From: Candidatus Omnitrophota bacterium | GTDB taxonomy: Bacteria > Omnitrophota > Gorgyraeia > Duberdicusellales > 4484-171 | Direction of reading: 5' to 3' | Assembly: GCA_003154195.1 (NCBI GenBank) | Contig: PMCS01000032.1 | Span: 1-58,446 of the forward strand | Length of the DNA stretch: 58,446 bases | Shown: positions 36,443 to 45,394 of the stretch, piece after piece | Layout: each line of letters begins with the position of its first letter | Numbering within the stretch: position 1 is the stretch's first letter | Program-made: the position numbers and the translations under genes | Notes under the pieces: generated by a model | The model's database searches: none | Told to the model about the DNA's origin: nothing | Seen by the model: only the letters and a program-made list of their open reading frames with translations

Positions 36443-36913
36443 ATGGATAACTCTAAAACCGTTTGGGATATCAATAAAATACAGGAGATCCTCCCGCACC
36501 GCTATCCTTTTATTTTCGTCGACCGGGTCATCTCCCTCGACGAAAATAAAAAACAGATAACCTGCCTTAAGAACCTTACCATCAACGATTATTTTTTCGC
36601 CGGGCATTTTCCCGATAATCCCGTTATGCCGGGAGTCCTCACCATCGAAGCCCTGGCGCAAGCGGCGATTTTACTATACGCCGCCCTGAAACCTCAAATC
36701 GCGGCGCAAAAACCCGTTTACTACCTGGGCAAAGTGGAAATAAAATTTTCCCGGCCGGCAAAGCCGGGAGACTGCCTTATCCTTGAGGTAACCGGAGAAA
36801 AAATATTAGGCACCGCCGGCATCGTCGCGGTCCGCGCCATGATCGACGGCGAAACCATCGCGGAAGGAAAAATAAGCTTTGGCGTCAAAATCGGCCTAAG
36901 GCCGACGGCCTGA
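36443..36913 (+). CDS. fabZ: 3-hydroxyacyl-ACP dehydratase FabZ
   Basis: Dehydrates 3-hydroxyacyl-ACP in fatty-acid elongation; 156 residues. LPHRYPFIFVDRV (about 16-28), the catalytic His in FFAGHFPDNPVMPGVL and the Glu in TIEALAQAA (about 66-74) are all present. The following gene carries two FabZ-like domains, so this copy may be a dedicated partner, not only the housekeeping enzyme. Before it, 36297-36409 holds an open stretch (KGKVGYTGKTPQSKKKIKK) with no start, perhaps a decayed gene. Confidence 0.92.
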   Translation: MDNSKTVWDINKIQEILPHRYPFIFVDRVISLDENKKQITCLKNLTINDYFFAGHFPDNPVMPGVLTIEALAQAAILLYAALKPQIAAQKPVYYLGKVEIKFSRPAKPGDCLILEVTGEKILGTAGIVAVRAMIDGETIAEGKISFGVKIGLRPTA

Positions 36914-37059
36914 GACAAAGTAATATTCAAATTAATTTATACCTTTTCTTCACGCAAAAATATTTTAAGTGCCATAAAAATCGACCATCGTCGCCAGGTA
37001 TATAGATAATTTCGACTGCACCACGGAACATCTGCTAAATATAACTAAACCAGATAAAT

Positions 37060-38937
37060 ATGACCAAGCGGATTTTACTGATCGACAATGATCCCGCAAT
37101 GATACAAAGCCTGGGAACGCTTTTGACAAAATCAGGGTATCTCGTCGCGGAAGCCAAAAACGGAAAGGAGGCGCTTAAGATTGCCGGGGAGCAGGACTTT
37201 GATTTAATTATTGCCGGCGTCAAAACCCCGGGGATGGACGGCGTCAATATATTTCAAAAAATCAGAGAAAAATATCTGCAACTCGATAAAAAGGTACCGC
37301 CGGAAATCATCGTTACCGGCGATGCCGAAAATGATACCTATCGCAAGATGGCCGACCTGGGAGTCGTAGACTATTTACATAAACCGTTTGAAAACGCAAG
37401 GTTCATCCAGGTGATCGAAAGATACTTAGACGGCCCGCCGCTGTGGAAAAGGAAGCATCCCCGCGTTAAGATAGAAATTCCCGCGCAATTAAAATTAGCC
37501 GATTCGGCCCCAGGCGCGATCCAGACTTTTGATTTAAGCGAAGGCGGCGCCGGAGTTATTTCAAAAATACCGCTTCCGGTAAACTCATTGGCACAATTTT
37601 CCGCAAACCTGTCAGGTTATCAGCCTGCCCTTAAAGGCGAGGCGCGGGTAGTCTGGTCGCGGCCGGCCGCCGGCAAAAACACATTTACCTGCGGGCTATG
37701 CTTTACCGCTATCGATATGAATATTTTAAAAGGCATTTTAGGCGAAATCAATAAGCGGCAATTTGAGGATTTCTTCCCGGCGCCGGCGCCCGATTTCCTG
37801 AAAGACGATTTTCAAAAGAATTACCTTTTTGAGCGCTTCAATCAGAAACAGATCATGAAAATCATTGATTTCCAGCCTCCTTTCTTGAGAATAGACCGGG
37901 TAGCGGTTTTAGGCTCCGACCGGCAGGATATGCTTCAAATCCGCGGTATCGCCGCCGGGACTTTAACGCTTGATGATACCGCGGGGCATTACAACAATAC
38001 TCTTTTTTTGGCAATGTATGGACTGCTGGTTGCTTCGGCGGCACAGATCTACTTAGCGATGTTGTTTCCGGCTACGGCGCCGCAAGTTATAAAGTTAGAC
38101 TGGATAAAACCGTCCCGCGACCGGATTTTATGGAAACCGGATGTTAAGGGAAGCCGTTTTTTTATCGAGACGCAGATCGTCAATAAAAAATTGCAGATGC
38201 TCGTCGCCAATACCCGGATGTTTTCCGACCAATATTTTATGGGAGAGATCAAAGGGCTGAAATTGATTTTAACCGCTAAAGATTCTATCCAACAGGCGAA
38301 GATTTTGCCGGCCGGAGAAAAGCTACCGGTTTTAAAGAGCGCCGGGGATGATAAAGAGGCCGGGGAAGGGCTTGATAATTTTTTTGGGGTAATCGTGCCT
38401 GAGGAGATAAAAAAGAATTATCAAGATAAAAAATGCCGCAAAAAACTTAACCAACAGGAAATCAGGGAAACGATTGATTTTGCGCCCCCGTTTTTAAAAA
38501 TCGACCAGCTGGCAGTTTTTGAAGAGGAAGAAAACAGTACCCGTGAAAGCGTAAGTTTAGGCATGGGGCGGTTAACGGCCAAAGATACTGTCGGCCATTA
38601 TAACAATACGGTTTTTTTAGCCCTATGCGCGCAAATAATGAGCTCGGCGACGGCAATACATTTAGCGGTTTTATTTCCCGGCAAAGCGCCGGAGGTGATT
38701 GCGGCAAAAGGCGTAAAGCCTTTCGAGCGGAGCCTTTGGAAACCCGGAAAAGACGGGGCAGCGTTTTGGGTCGAGACTAAAGTTATTAAGAAAAAAATGC
38801 ATTTAGTAATAATCAAAGCCCAGATATCCTTCACCCATCTTCCTTACGGGTATGCCGACGAGGCCAAAGTGTTCTTAATTCCCAAACATCTGATTGCGCA
38901 AGCGCCCTCGTTGTTTTCGAGAGATAAAATTAAATGA
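37060..38937 (+). CDS. Receiver-PilZ protein fused to two FabZ-like hotdog domains
   Basis: 625 residues, four domains. Residues 1-125: receiver fold (RILLIDNDPAM, KPF), but the phospho-acceptor position is Gly (IIAGVKTPGMDG, about G53), so it is probably not phosphorylated. About 126-235: PilZ with KRKHPRVKI and DLSEGGAG, fit for c-di-GMP. About 265-415 and 468-615: two mutually similar domains, each starting IDF(Q/A)PPFL(R/K)IDR-like and having (A/V)GHYNNT 40 residues later. These resemble FabZ hotdogs (PHRYPF...DRV, GHFPDNP). The FabZ catalytic Glu is not evident, so acyl binding may be more likely than dehydration. It starts 146 bases after fabZ and overlaps the next gene by four. Confidence 0.72.
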   Translation: MTKRILLIDNDPAMIQSLGTLLTKSGYLVAEAKNGKEALKIAGEQDFDLIIAGVKTPGMDGVNIFQKIREKYLQLDKKVPPEIIVTGDAENDTYRKMADLGVVDYLHKPFENARFIQVIERYLDGPPLWKRKHPRVKIEIPAQLKLADSAPGAIQTFDLSEGGAGVISKIPLPVNSLAQFSANLSGYQPALKGEARVVWSRPAAGKNTFTCGLCFTAIDMNILKGILGEINKRQFEDFFPAPAPDFLKDDFQKNYLFERFNQKQIMKIIDFQPPFLRIDRVAVLGSDRQDMLQIRGIAAGTLTLDDTAGHYNNTLFLAMYGLLVASAAQIYLAMLFPATAPQVIKLDWIKPSRDRILWKPDVKGSRFFIETQIVNKKLQMLVANTRMFSDQYFMGEIKGLKLILTAKDSIQQAKILPAGEKLPVLKSAGDDKEAGEGLDNFFGVIVPEEIKKNYQDKKCRKKLNQQEIRETIDFAPPFLKIDQLAVFEEEENSTRESVSLGMGRLTAKDTVGHYNNTVFLALCAQIMSSATAIHLAVLFPGKAPEVIAAKGVKPFERSLWKPGKDGAAFWVETKVIKKKMHLVIIKAQISFTHLPYGYADEAKVFLIPKHLIAQAPSLFSRDKIK

Positions 38938-39983
38938 AAAATAAAATTGAGTTGATCAGGGCAATCCGAAAGGTAGGACTTTATAATTTATTGAAGGTAA
39001 AGAAAATAAAAAAAATAGCCGGTAACATTATTGGCGGCTTCTTTCTTACTCGGGTAATAAGCACTTTGCTTAACATAGATTTTTTTGCCGGCTTTTCCGG
39101 AAATAGTAGTATAAATACTCATTTATTCTGTAAAGAAAATAATCTTGACGAGAAAGTGCTTTGCGCGCTCTGCGATTATTTATCTTCCCTGGGGATATTA
39201 AAAAAAAATAAATCAGAATATTATTTAACCGCCAAGGGAAAATTTATTTTAGAGATGGGCAGCGGTTTATTCAATATCGTGTATTCCTTCGAAGATATTT
39301 TTCATAATTTAGAACCTATTTTAAAAAAAGAAAGAACGGCGGAGAGAGATATAAATAAGTTTCTTTATTTTGAGGCTAAAGGCACCGGCGAAGCGGCTAA
39401 ATTATTGGTTTTTCCCATAATCATCGATATCATTGAGAAAAAAAAGTTCAAAAGAATCTTTGATATTGGATGCGGTTCGGCGGCGTTTTTAATTGAGTTA
39501 TGCAAAAATGTTTCCGGAACCATCGGCTATGGAGTAGACCTTTCGCGGAAAGCCGTGCTTCACGGCCGCGAAGAACTGATTAAATATAACCTGGAAAATA
39601 GAATTAAATTATTCGAAGGGAATATAATACACGATTTAGACTCATTCGCGGAAAAAATCAGCGACGCGGAGATAATAACCGCCTCTTTCGTATTGCATGA
39701 ATTATTTTTTGAAAATAAAGAACAGATCATAAACTTTTTAGTGAAGTTTCGGCGCCGGTTTGAAAATAAATGCCTGTTGGTTTGTGAAAATATCGAACAA
39801 TCGCTTGATGAATTACGCAAAGATCCCGGGCTTTATTCCGAAGTACAGTTAGCGCACCGGCTTGTCGGGGAACAACAAATGACAAGAAAAGATTGGCATA
39901 CGATATTTATAAAAAGCGGTTTCAAAAAAATAAAGGAAAGGTATCTTAGCTTTGCTAGAATAAGTATTTTTATTCTTCATTAA
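38934..39983 (+). CDS. Winged-helix plus class I methyltransferase (O-methyltransferase type)
   Basis: 349 residues. The N-terminal half has a dimerisation/winged-helix look (LDEKVLCALCDYLSSLGILKKNKSEYYLTAKGKFIL) as in polyketide and small-molecule O-methyltransferases. The SAM fold follows: motif I IFDIGCGSAAFLIELC (about 178-193), acidic GYGVDLSRKAV, and TASFVLHELFF. The substrate is unknown; such enzymes often methylate secondary metabolites or quinone-like lipids. It overlaps the REC-PilZ gene by four bases (ATGA) and precedes the oxidoreductase by 18. Confidence 0.75.
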   Translation: MKNKIELIRAIRKVGLYNLLKVKKIKKIAGNIIGGFFLTRVISTLLNIDFFAGFSGNSSINTHLFCKENNLDEKVLCALCDYLSSLGILKKNKSEYYLTAKGKFILEMGSGLFNIVYSFEDIFHNLEPILKKERTAERDINKFLYFEAKGTGEAAKLLVFPIIIDIIEKKKFKRIFDIGCGSAAFLIELCKNVSGTIGYGVDLSRKAVLHGREELIKYNLENRIKLFEGNIIHDLDSFAEKISDAEIITASFVLHELFFENKEQIINFLVKFRRRFENKCLLVCENIEQSLDELRKDPGLYSEVQLAHRLVGEQQMTRKDWHTIFIKSGFKKIKERYLSFARISIFILH

Positions 39984-40001
39984 TAATCAGGGAGAAAAAC
40001 G

Positions 40002-41279
40002 ATGAAGAAGGTTATAGAAACAGACATAGCAATTGTTGGTTCGGGAACCGCCGGCGCTACTTTAGCAAAAGAGCTATCTAAGAAGGGTAGAAAAGTAGTT
40101 TTGCTTGAAAAAGGCAAGAGAGAAACCAGGCTGGGCGGGATGGACGACGCTCTAAGGTTCTACGAAAACCACGGTTTCCGAAAATCAAGAGAAGGAATCC
40201 CTCTATACGGAACCAGCATGGTCGGCGGCACCTCCGTAGTCGCTTCGGGAAATGCCGTCCGATGCTTACAAAAAGAATTCCTTGATTTGGGAATCGATTT
40301 GGAAAACCAATTCATCGAGGCGGAAAAAGAACTCAATGCCCGGCCTTTGCCGGATCGATGCATTTCCCCGGGAGCAAAAAAAATTCTCGAAGCGGCGCAA
40401 GCGTTGGGCCTTGAACCAAAACGCATCCCTAAGTTTATCGATCCGGAAAAATGCGTCGCCTGCGGAAATTGCGTCCTGGGCTGTAAGTACGGCGCGAAAT
40501 GGTCGGCAGTCGATTACGTTGACGAAGCGGTTAAGAACGGTGCCTTATTATTAACCCAGGCCAAAGCGATTAGAGTCCTGGTTTCGAATAGAAAAACTCG
40601 GGGGATAGAAGCGATTGGGCCCGAAGGGCTTATGGAAATTATCAGCGATATTGTGATTATCGCCGCCGGCGGCATCCAAGCGCCGATAATCCTTCAAAAG
40701 TCGGGGATTTCAAATGCGGGTAAAAAAATGTTTTGCGACTCCTTCATGACTACCTATGGAGTTACAAAAAATATCAATCAAACCAAAGGAGTAAATGCGC
40801 CGGGTTACATTCTAAGACCAGATAAGTTTATTACCTTTCCCTTTGTAGATCCGCCGGTACAGTTTTTACTATATAATAGTTGGGAAGCTTTGTTTGGGGG
40901 GCTCCCTCGAGAAAGAACCTTGGGAATGATGACTAAGATCGCCGACGAATCCATCGGGCAAGTAGATATTGACGGTAAGATCACAAAAACAATAAGTCCC
41001 AAAGATAAAGAAAAATTAAACGAGGGGATTGCCTTAGTAAAAGAAATTTTTATAAAAGCCGGGGCTGAACCAAAGTCTATTTTTACCATCAAACAAATCC
41101 GAGGCCCTCATCCCGGCGGGACCGCCGCCGTCGGAGAAGTAGTTAATAATAATCTGGAAACAGAAATAAAAAATCTTTTTGTCTGCGATAACAGCGTATT
41201 GCCTAAAGCACCGGGGTTACCGCCGATCCTGACGATTATCGCTCTCAGTAAGTGGCTGGCAAAAAAAATCATCAACTAA
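40002..41279 (+). CDS. GMC-type FAD oxidoreductase with a Cys cluster
   Basis: 425 residues. FAD-binding TDIAIVGSGTAGATLAKELSKKG, then YGTSMVGGTSVVASGNAVRC. The C-terminal GMC signature RGPHPGGTAAVGEVV and LFVCDNSVLPKAPGLPPILTIIALSKWLA follows. A CVACGNCVLGCKYGAKW segment near residues 147-163 has four spaced Cys as in iron-sulfur clusters, an addition found in some anaerobe GMC-like dehydrogenases. It is likely an alcohol, aldehyde or lipid dehydrogenase; carotenoid-type roles are possible. AGGGAG supplies the ribosome site. It lies 13 bases before a kinase gene. Confidence 0.75.
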   Translation: MKKVIETDIAIVGSGTAGATLAKELSKKGRKVVLLEKGKRETRLGGMDDALRFYENHGFRKSREGIPLYGTSMVGGTSVVASGNAVRCLQKEFLDLGIDLENQFIEAEKELNARPLPDRCISPGAKKILEAAQALGLEPKRIPKFIDPEKCVACGNCVLGCKYGAKWSAVDYVDEAVKNGALLLTQAKAIRVLVSNRKTRGIEAIGPEGLMEIISDIVIIAAGGIQAPIILQKSGISNAGKKMFCDSFMTTYGVTKNINQTKGVNAPGYILRPDKFITFPFVDPPVQFLLYNSWEALFGGLPRERTLGMMTKIADESIGQVDIDGKITKTISPKDKEKLNEGIALVKEIFIKAGAEPKSIFTIKQIRGPHPGGTAAVGEVVNNNLETEIKNLFVCDNSVLPKAPGLPPILTIIALSKWLAKKIIN

Positions 41280-41292
41280 CTAATTCAATAAT

Positions 41293-43434
41293 ATGGATAC
41301 CTTTGCTTTTTCCGGATTATTAGTTTTGCTATCGAGCCTATTTTTTGGTTTTTTTGTTTTTTTAAATAATACAAAAAATAGAGCGAATCGAATATGGGGG
41401 CTTTTTTCTCTCGGGGTTGCCTCTTGGGGCTTAGGCGCTTTTATAGCCGGACAGATACCGGAGTCCGGGAGAGCATCGGCGCTTTTATGGTGGCGCATAA
41501 CTTATTTTGGTATAATTTTTATTCCGGTCTTTTTTTATCATTTTGTTTATCTTTGGTTAGGCCTCAAAAGAAAAATATTTTTATATCTATTTTATTTATG
41601 GGGTTTCTTTTACGCTATATTCGAATGGGCCCCTTGGGGAGATTCATTCATCGGCTACGATAATATGAAGTTAGTCTTTTCTTCTTTTTATGTAGTCGGC
41701 CCTAAGCCCCTATTCAATTTATTTGTTTTATGTTGGTTTAGCATTGTTTCCTATAGCCATTTCGAACTATACAAAGCCTTCCAAAAATCAGTCGGGTTGA
41801 AGAAAAACCAAATTAAATATTTTTTTCTTGGCGCGGCAATAGGATTTTTAGGGGGCGGTTTTAGTTTTTCGATGTGTTTTGGTGCCAATATATACCCCTA
41901 TTTTAACTTTGCCGTTCCTTTGTACCCGGCGATTATGTCTTACGCCATTGTTAAATACCGCCTCATGGACATCAAGGTTGCCATCACCCGCACCGGCATT
42001 GCCATGGTGATTTATCTTTTTGTTTTGGGGGTGCCGTTTTATGTCGGCTACATGACTCATAATTGGCCGATGGCGATGCTGTTGATGGCAGGGTTAGCGA
42101 CCATCGGGCCGGCGATCCAGCGCCGGATGCAGAGAAAAGCCGACGATATTTTGCTGGCGGAACAGCGCCGGTATCAGCAAATACTCTTACAGGCAGCCAG
42201 CGGGATGGCCAGAGAGCATGATCTTGACCGGCTGGTGAGGCTGATTGTTTATCTCCTTCAGCGCACGATTAAAATCCATTTTGCCGTATTCTTTTTGGAT
42301 AATGGAGAGCAGGGATTCTACGAGCTTGTCGCGATAAGGGGCCGGCGCCGGTTTGAGCCGACCTTTTCTTACCAACACCCCTTGGTCCAATTCCTTAAAG
42401 CGCAGGAAGAACCGCTGTATCTGGGAGAAATCCCGGCAGATGCCCGCATTGGGGCGAACCTCCCCGAAGATACCGGCGTCATCGTTCCGATCCACTCGGA
42501 AAAAAAGCTCGACGGCTTCCTGTTTTTGGGCGAAAAACTTAACCGGGATATTTACTCCCGCGACGATATGAATATTTTCTCCATCCTTTCCCGGCAAGCC
42601 GGCCTGGCCGTCCAGAACTGCCGGTTTTTGCGTGAATTTAAAAAAACTCAGGAGCGCATTTTCGCCGCGGAGAAAATGGCGTCCATAGGCGGCATGTCCG
42701 AAGGCGTCGCCCACCAGGTGGGTAACCGGCTCAACCAGTTTTCCTCCGCCGCCAGCGAAATAAAAATGATGCTCGAATATCTCGCTAAAAATCCCGGCGG
42801 CGGGCCGGAGCTCAGCCTCCAACAATTTTACCAGAACCTTAATGAAACCGCCGCTTCGATCAGCGACAATGTCAAGCGAACCGACGAAATGATCAAGGGA
42901 ATTTTGAATTTCGCCCGGGTGGAGGGAAACGAAACCTTTTTCAGCCGCTTTTCCCTGAAAGAAGCGGTCGGCTTGACCCTGATCCCCCTGAGGACAAAAC
43001 ACCGCCTCCGCGATGATTTTCCCTTAACGATTGACCTCGGCGAGGACGATACCATTTACGGCGTGCTCAGCCAGATCGTCGAAACTATTTACAATATCTG
43101 CGATAACGCCTACGAAGCCTGCCAGGAACGCCGGGACCTGTTTCCCAATTGGGATGAAAAACTCGCTTATAACCCGATCATCAAATTGCAGCTGCGCCAG
43201 TTTCCCGACAAAAGTGTCATCGAGATCTCCGATAACGGTATCGGTATCAAAGAAGGGGACGCCCCTAAAATCTTCGCGCCTTTTTTTACCACCAAATCCA
43301 GCTACCGCACCGGCACCGGCATCGGCGTCTACGTCGTCCGGCGCATCGTCGAAGAAAACCACAAGGGCACCATCCACTTCAAATCCCAATACCTGCAGGG
43401 AACAAAATTCATCATCGAACTTCCCAGGAAGTAA
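41293..43434 (+). CDS. 7TM-GAF sensor histidine kinase (paralogue 1)
   Basis: 713 residues. N-terminal seven or eight membrane helices (about 5-255) of the histidine-kinase 7TM type. A GAF domain follows (about 295-445, from LLQAASGMAREHDLDRL). The phospho-acceptor region reads GMSEGVAHQVGNRLN (His about 472), with Gln where HE is usual. The ATPase domain has N box YNICDNAYEACQER, G1 DNGIGIKEGD, F box FAPFFTTKSS and G2 GTGIGVYVVRRIV. The gene at 52707 has the same length and architecture. No intact response regulator is adjacent; the upstream fusion protein has only a degenerate receiver. It is the last gene of the fabZ cluster. Confidence 0.85.
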   Translation: MDTFAFSGLLVLLSSLFFGFFVFLNNTKNRANRIWGLFSLGVASWGLGAFIAGQIPESGRASALLWWRITYFGIIFIPVFFYHFVYLWLGLKRKIFLYLFYLWGFFYAIFEWAPWGDSFIGYDNMKLVFSSFYVVGPKPLFNLFVLCWFSIVSYSHFELYKAFQKSVGLKKNQIKYFFLGAAIGFLGGGFSFSMCFGANIYPYFNFAVPLYPAIMSYAIVKYRLMDIKVAITRTGIAMVIYLFVLGVPFYVGYMTHNWPMAMLLMAGLATIGPAIQRRMQRKADDILLAEQRRYQQILLQAASGMAREHDLDRLVRLIVYLLQRTIKIHFAVFFLDNGEQGFYELVAIRGRRRFEPTFSYQHPLVQFLKAQEEPLYLGEIPADARIGANLPEDTGVIVPIHSEKKLDGFLFLGEKLNRDIYSRDDMNIFSILSRQAGLAVQNCRFLREFKKTQERIFAAEKMASIGGMSEGVAHQVGNRLNQFSSAASEIKMMLEYLAKNPGGGPELSLQQFYQNLNETAASISDNVKRTDEMIKGILNFARVEGNETFFSRFSLKEAVGLTLIPLRTKHRLRDDFPLTIDLGEDDTIYGVLSQIVETIYNICDNAYEACQERRDLFPNWDEKLAYNPIIKLQLRQFPDKSVIEISDNGIGIKEGDAPKIFAPFFTTKSSYRTGTGIGVYVVRRIVEENHKGTIHFKSQYLQGTKFIIELPRK

Positions 43435-43473
43435 AAACAATACCCGGAAACAGTAAATTGCTCAAAAAGCTTC

Positions 43474-43503
43474 TTGACAAAAAACAGGGGGTAAGAATAT
43501 AAA
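43474..43503 (+). promoter_or_regulatory. Sigma-70 promoter for the GT-C pair
   Basis: TTGACA, 18-base spacer, TATAAA. An AAGGGG/CCCCTT hairpin (43511-43526, loop CCAC) follows in the leader, 22 bases before the start. Confidence 0.65.
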
Positions 43504-43548
43504 GAATATAAAGGGGCCACCCCCTTGGTATTTAATAAGGTAGGGAAT

Positions 43549-45225
43549 ATGAATATTGGGCGCCGCATTGGTTCCGTTGACGTTAAGCGCTATGGCTTTA
43601 TCCTGGCCGCTATAATTGTTTTCGCATTTTTTATCCGGATTTACCATATCGGTTTCCCGGCCATCGGCTACCATAATGTTAAAGAGCACGAGATGATAAA
43701 CATCGCTAAAAATATGCTTAAGAATGGAGATTTCTTCTCGCGTTACGCGGATTTTCATTATGGTTTGGAGATTGATCATAAAAAAGTTGATATGTTTCCC
43801 GGCGGCTATATTACGATATGGCAGACTGCTCTTTGTTTTAAATTATTCGGCCCGGACGCTTTTTTGGCTCCCGCGCGAATCATCAACGTCATATTTTTTC
43901 TTATTGGTATTTTGTTTGCTTTTAACATCGTTGTTTTTTTAACTCAATCCCGGCCTTTGGGGTTATTATCGGCGTTTATCCTGAGCATTTTGCCGCTGGG
44001 TATATTTTTTGCGCGTAATTTACAGCCGGACTGCCCGGCCTTTGCCGGAATGCTCGGCTGTATCTATTTCTATCTTCGTTTTGTCGCGACTCTTGAGTTT
44101 AAATATCTATTTTTCTCGATTATTTGTGCGGTTTTTATTTTTCTGTGCAAGATGACTTTCCTGATTTGTTTTTTACCCTTACTATTTATAATCCCGTATA
44201 GGAAACTTTTGGATAGATACCATCCATTGAAGCTGGCGCGAAATATTTTTTTAACATTACTGCCCCTTATCGCGGTAACAGCTATTTTCTGGATGTCCGG
44301 TGAGTTGGTTTTTAGAACATCGATCGGCCGGATAAATTTTTTGGCGTTGTTTACGTTTTCTTATTGGGGAAAGTACGGTAGGGATATTCTTATCTATACG
44401 GTTAAAGAAAATTGGACGATAGTTTTTACCATCGTTGGTATTTTGGGTTATTTTATGGCCGTGCGCAATCGTCAAAATGCCTTATTGCGACGTTTTGTTT
44501 TCGGCTGGATGGTTACGCTTATTGCTTATTGCATGGTACTTTCCGATTATATAAATCAGCATAATTACTACCAGATGCCGTTTCTTTTTATGGCGGCATT
44601 CTTAAACGCCTACGCCCTGTATTTTATCGGGGGGAGGATTAATCAGTTAACCCGAAGAGTGCATTTTGCCAATGCATTTTTCGGGGGGTTGATATCCCAC
44701 GCCGGCACCGTCATTGTTATTCTACTTTTTATTATTAATGCACCGCCAATTTACGAACAGGCGCGGGAGCATTATGCCACACTTTTCGGCGGCATGGACG
44801 ATATCGGCGATTATATCTGCCGCCATACTAAACCGGGCGACCGCTTTTTTTTAAACTCTTTTTGCCAGCAGTGGGGTATCTGCACTTATGCTGAAAGAAA
44901 ATGCGGGTGGGTTAATACCTTGGAAGAATTTAAGGAAAAAGAAAAAATCTTTGGCGTCCGTTTCATCGTGCTTTATCGTACCCCCGGTTATGATCTAAAC
45001 ATTTCCCCGGACGTTGGAAAATATATATACGATAATTACCGGCTTGTATACCTGGGTTTTACATCCGTATATTCCAATAAAAATGGTTTTCTGGCGGCAA
45101 TGGTTTTGCAAAAAGGAGGAACGTTCGATTACGATATCTTCGTTAAGAGCAGGATTCCCCTATTGAAAAAAGAATACCGCGCTTGTGGGATAACGGAATT
45201 TTATAAAGTTATTAAGGATGGCTGA
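43549..45225 (+). CDS. GT39/ArnT-like membrane glycosyltransferase
   Basis: 558 residues, about 11 helices. The first periplasmic loop has HNVKEHEMINIAKNML, the position of the catalytic acidic residues in PMT/ArnT enzymes, and the family-typical MFPGGYITIWQTALCFKLFGPDAF and SILPLGIFFARNLQPD stretches. A soluble C-terminal part (about 420-558) follows. It probably moves a sugar from a polyprenyl phosphate to a lipid or protein in the periplasm. The start is ATG 43549 with TAAGG and TAGGG upstream, not the earlier 43525. Downstream genes overlap, forming an operon. Confidence 0.78.
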   Translation: MNIGRRIGSVDVKRYGFILAAIIVFAFFIRIYHIGFPAIGYHNVKEHEMINIAKNMLKNGDFFSRYADFHYGLEIDHKKVDMFPGGYITIWQTALCFKLFGPDAFLAPARIINVIFFLIGILFAFNIVVFLTQSRPLGLLSAFILSILPLGIFFARNLQPDCPAFAGMLGCIYFYLRFVATLEFKYLFFSIICAVFIFLCKMTFLICFLPLLFIIPYRKLLDRYHPLKLARNIFLTLLPLIAVTAIFWMSGELVFRTSIGRINFLALFTFSYWGKYGRDILIYTVKENWTIVFTIVGILGYFMAVRNRQNALLRRFVFGWMVTLIAYCMVLSDYINQHNYYQMPFLFMAAFLNAYALYFIGGRINQLTRRVHFANAFFGGLISHAGTVIVILLFIINAPPIYEQAREHYATLFGGMDDIGDYICRHTKPGDRFFLNSFCQQWGICTYAERKCGWVNTLEEFKEKEKIFGVRFIVLYRTPGYDLNISPDVGKYIYDNYRLVYLGFTSVYSNKNGFLAAMVLQKGGTFDYDIFVKSRIPLLKKEYRACGITEFYKVIKDG

Positions 45226-45394
45226 GCAGCGATTGCAGGGAAAACATAAATTCCCTAACGGGGTATCCCGTGAACTTTGTAGCAGGTACGATTTGAGCTA
45301 TACTGATACGCTGGTGGCGATGGCGAATAATATTATCAAAAAAGAAGAAGTTGGACGGAACGTCTTGCTTATTGTTTATTTATTAAACGCATGA
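45218..45394 (+). CDS. 58-codon gene overlapping both neighbours
   Basis: Starts ATG 45218 eight bases inside the upstream GT-C gene and ends TGA 45392-45394, sharing ATGA with the next start. The product begins MAEQRLQGKHKF, includes SYTDTLVAMANNIIKKEE and ends LLIVYLLNA. It has AAGG just before the start. Nothing in it is recognised. The exact double overlap and open frame across the whole gap argue for a real coupled gene; a decayed fragment is the alternative. Confidence 0.5.
   Translation: MAEQRLQGKHKFPNGVSRELCSRYDLSYTDTLVAMANNIIKKEEVGRNVLLIVYLLNA

Noticed and set aside
42187-43002. Long minus-strand open frame (271 codons) over the first kinase
   Set aside because: It is antisense to well-conserved kinase and GAF motifs, has no family-like sequence and no ribosome site; GC-rich codon use in the kinase keeps the opposite frame open.
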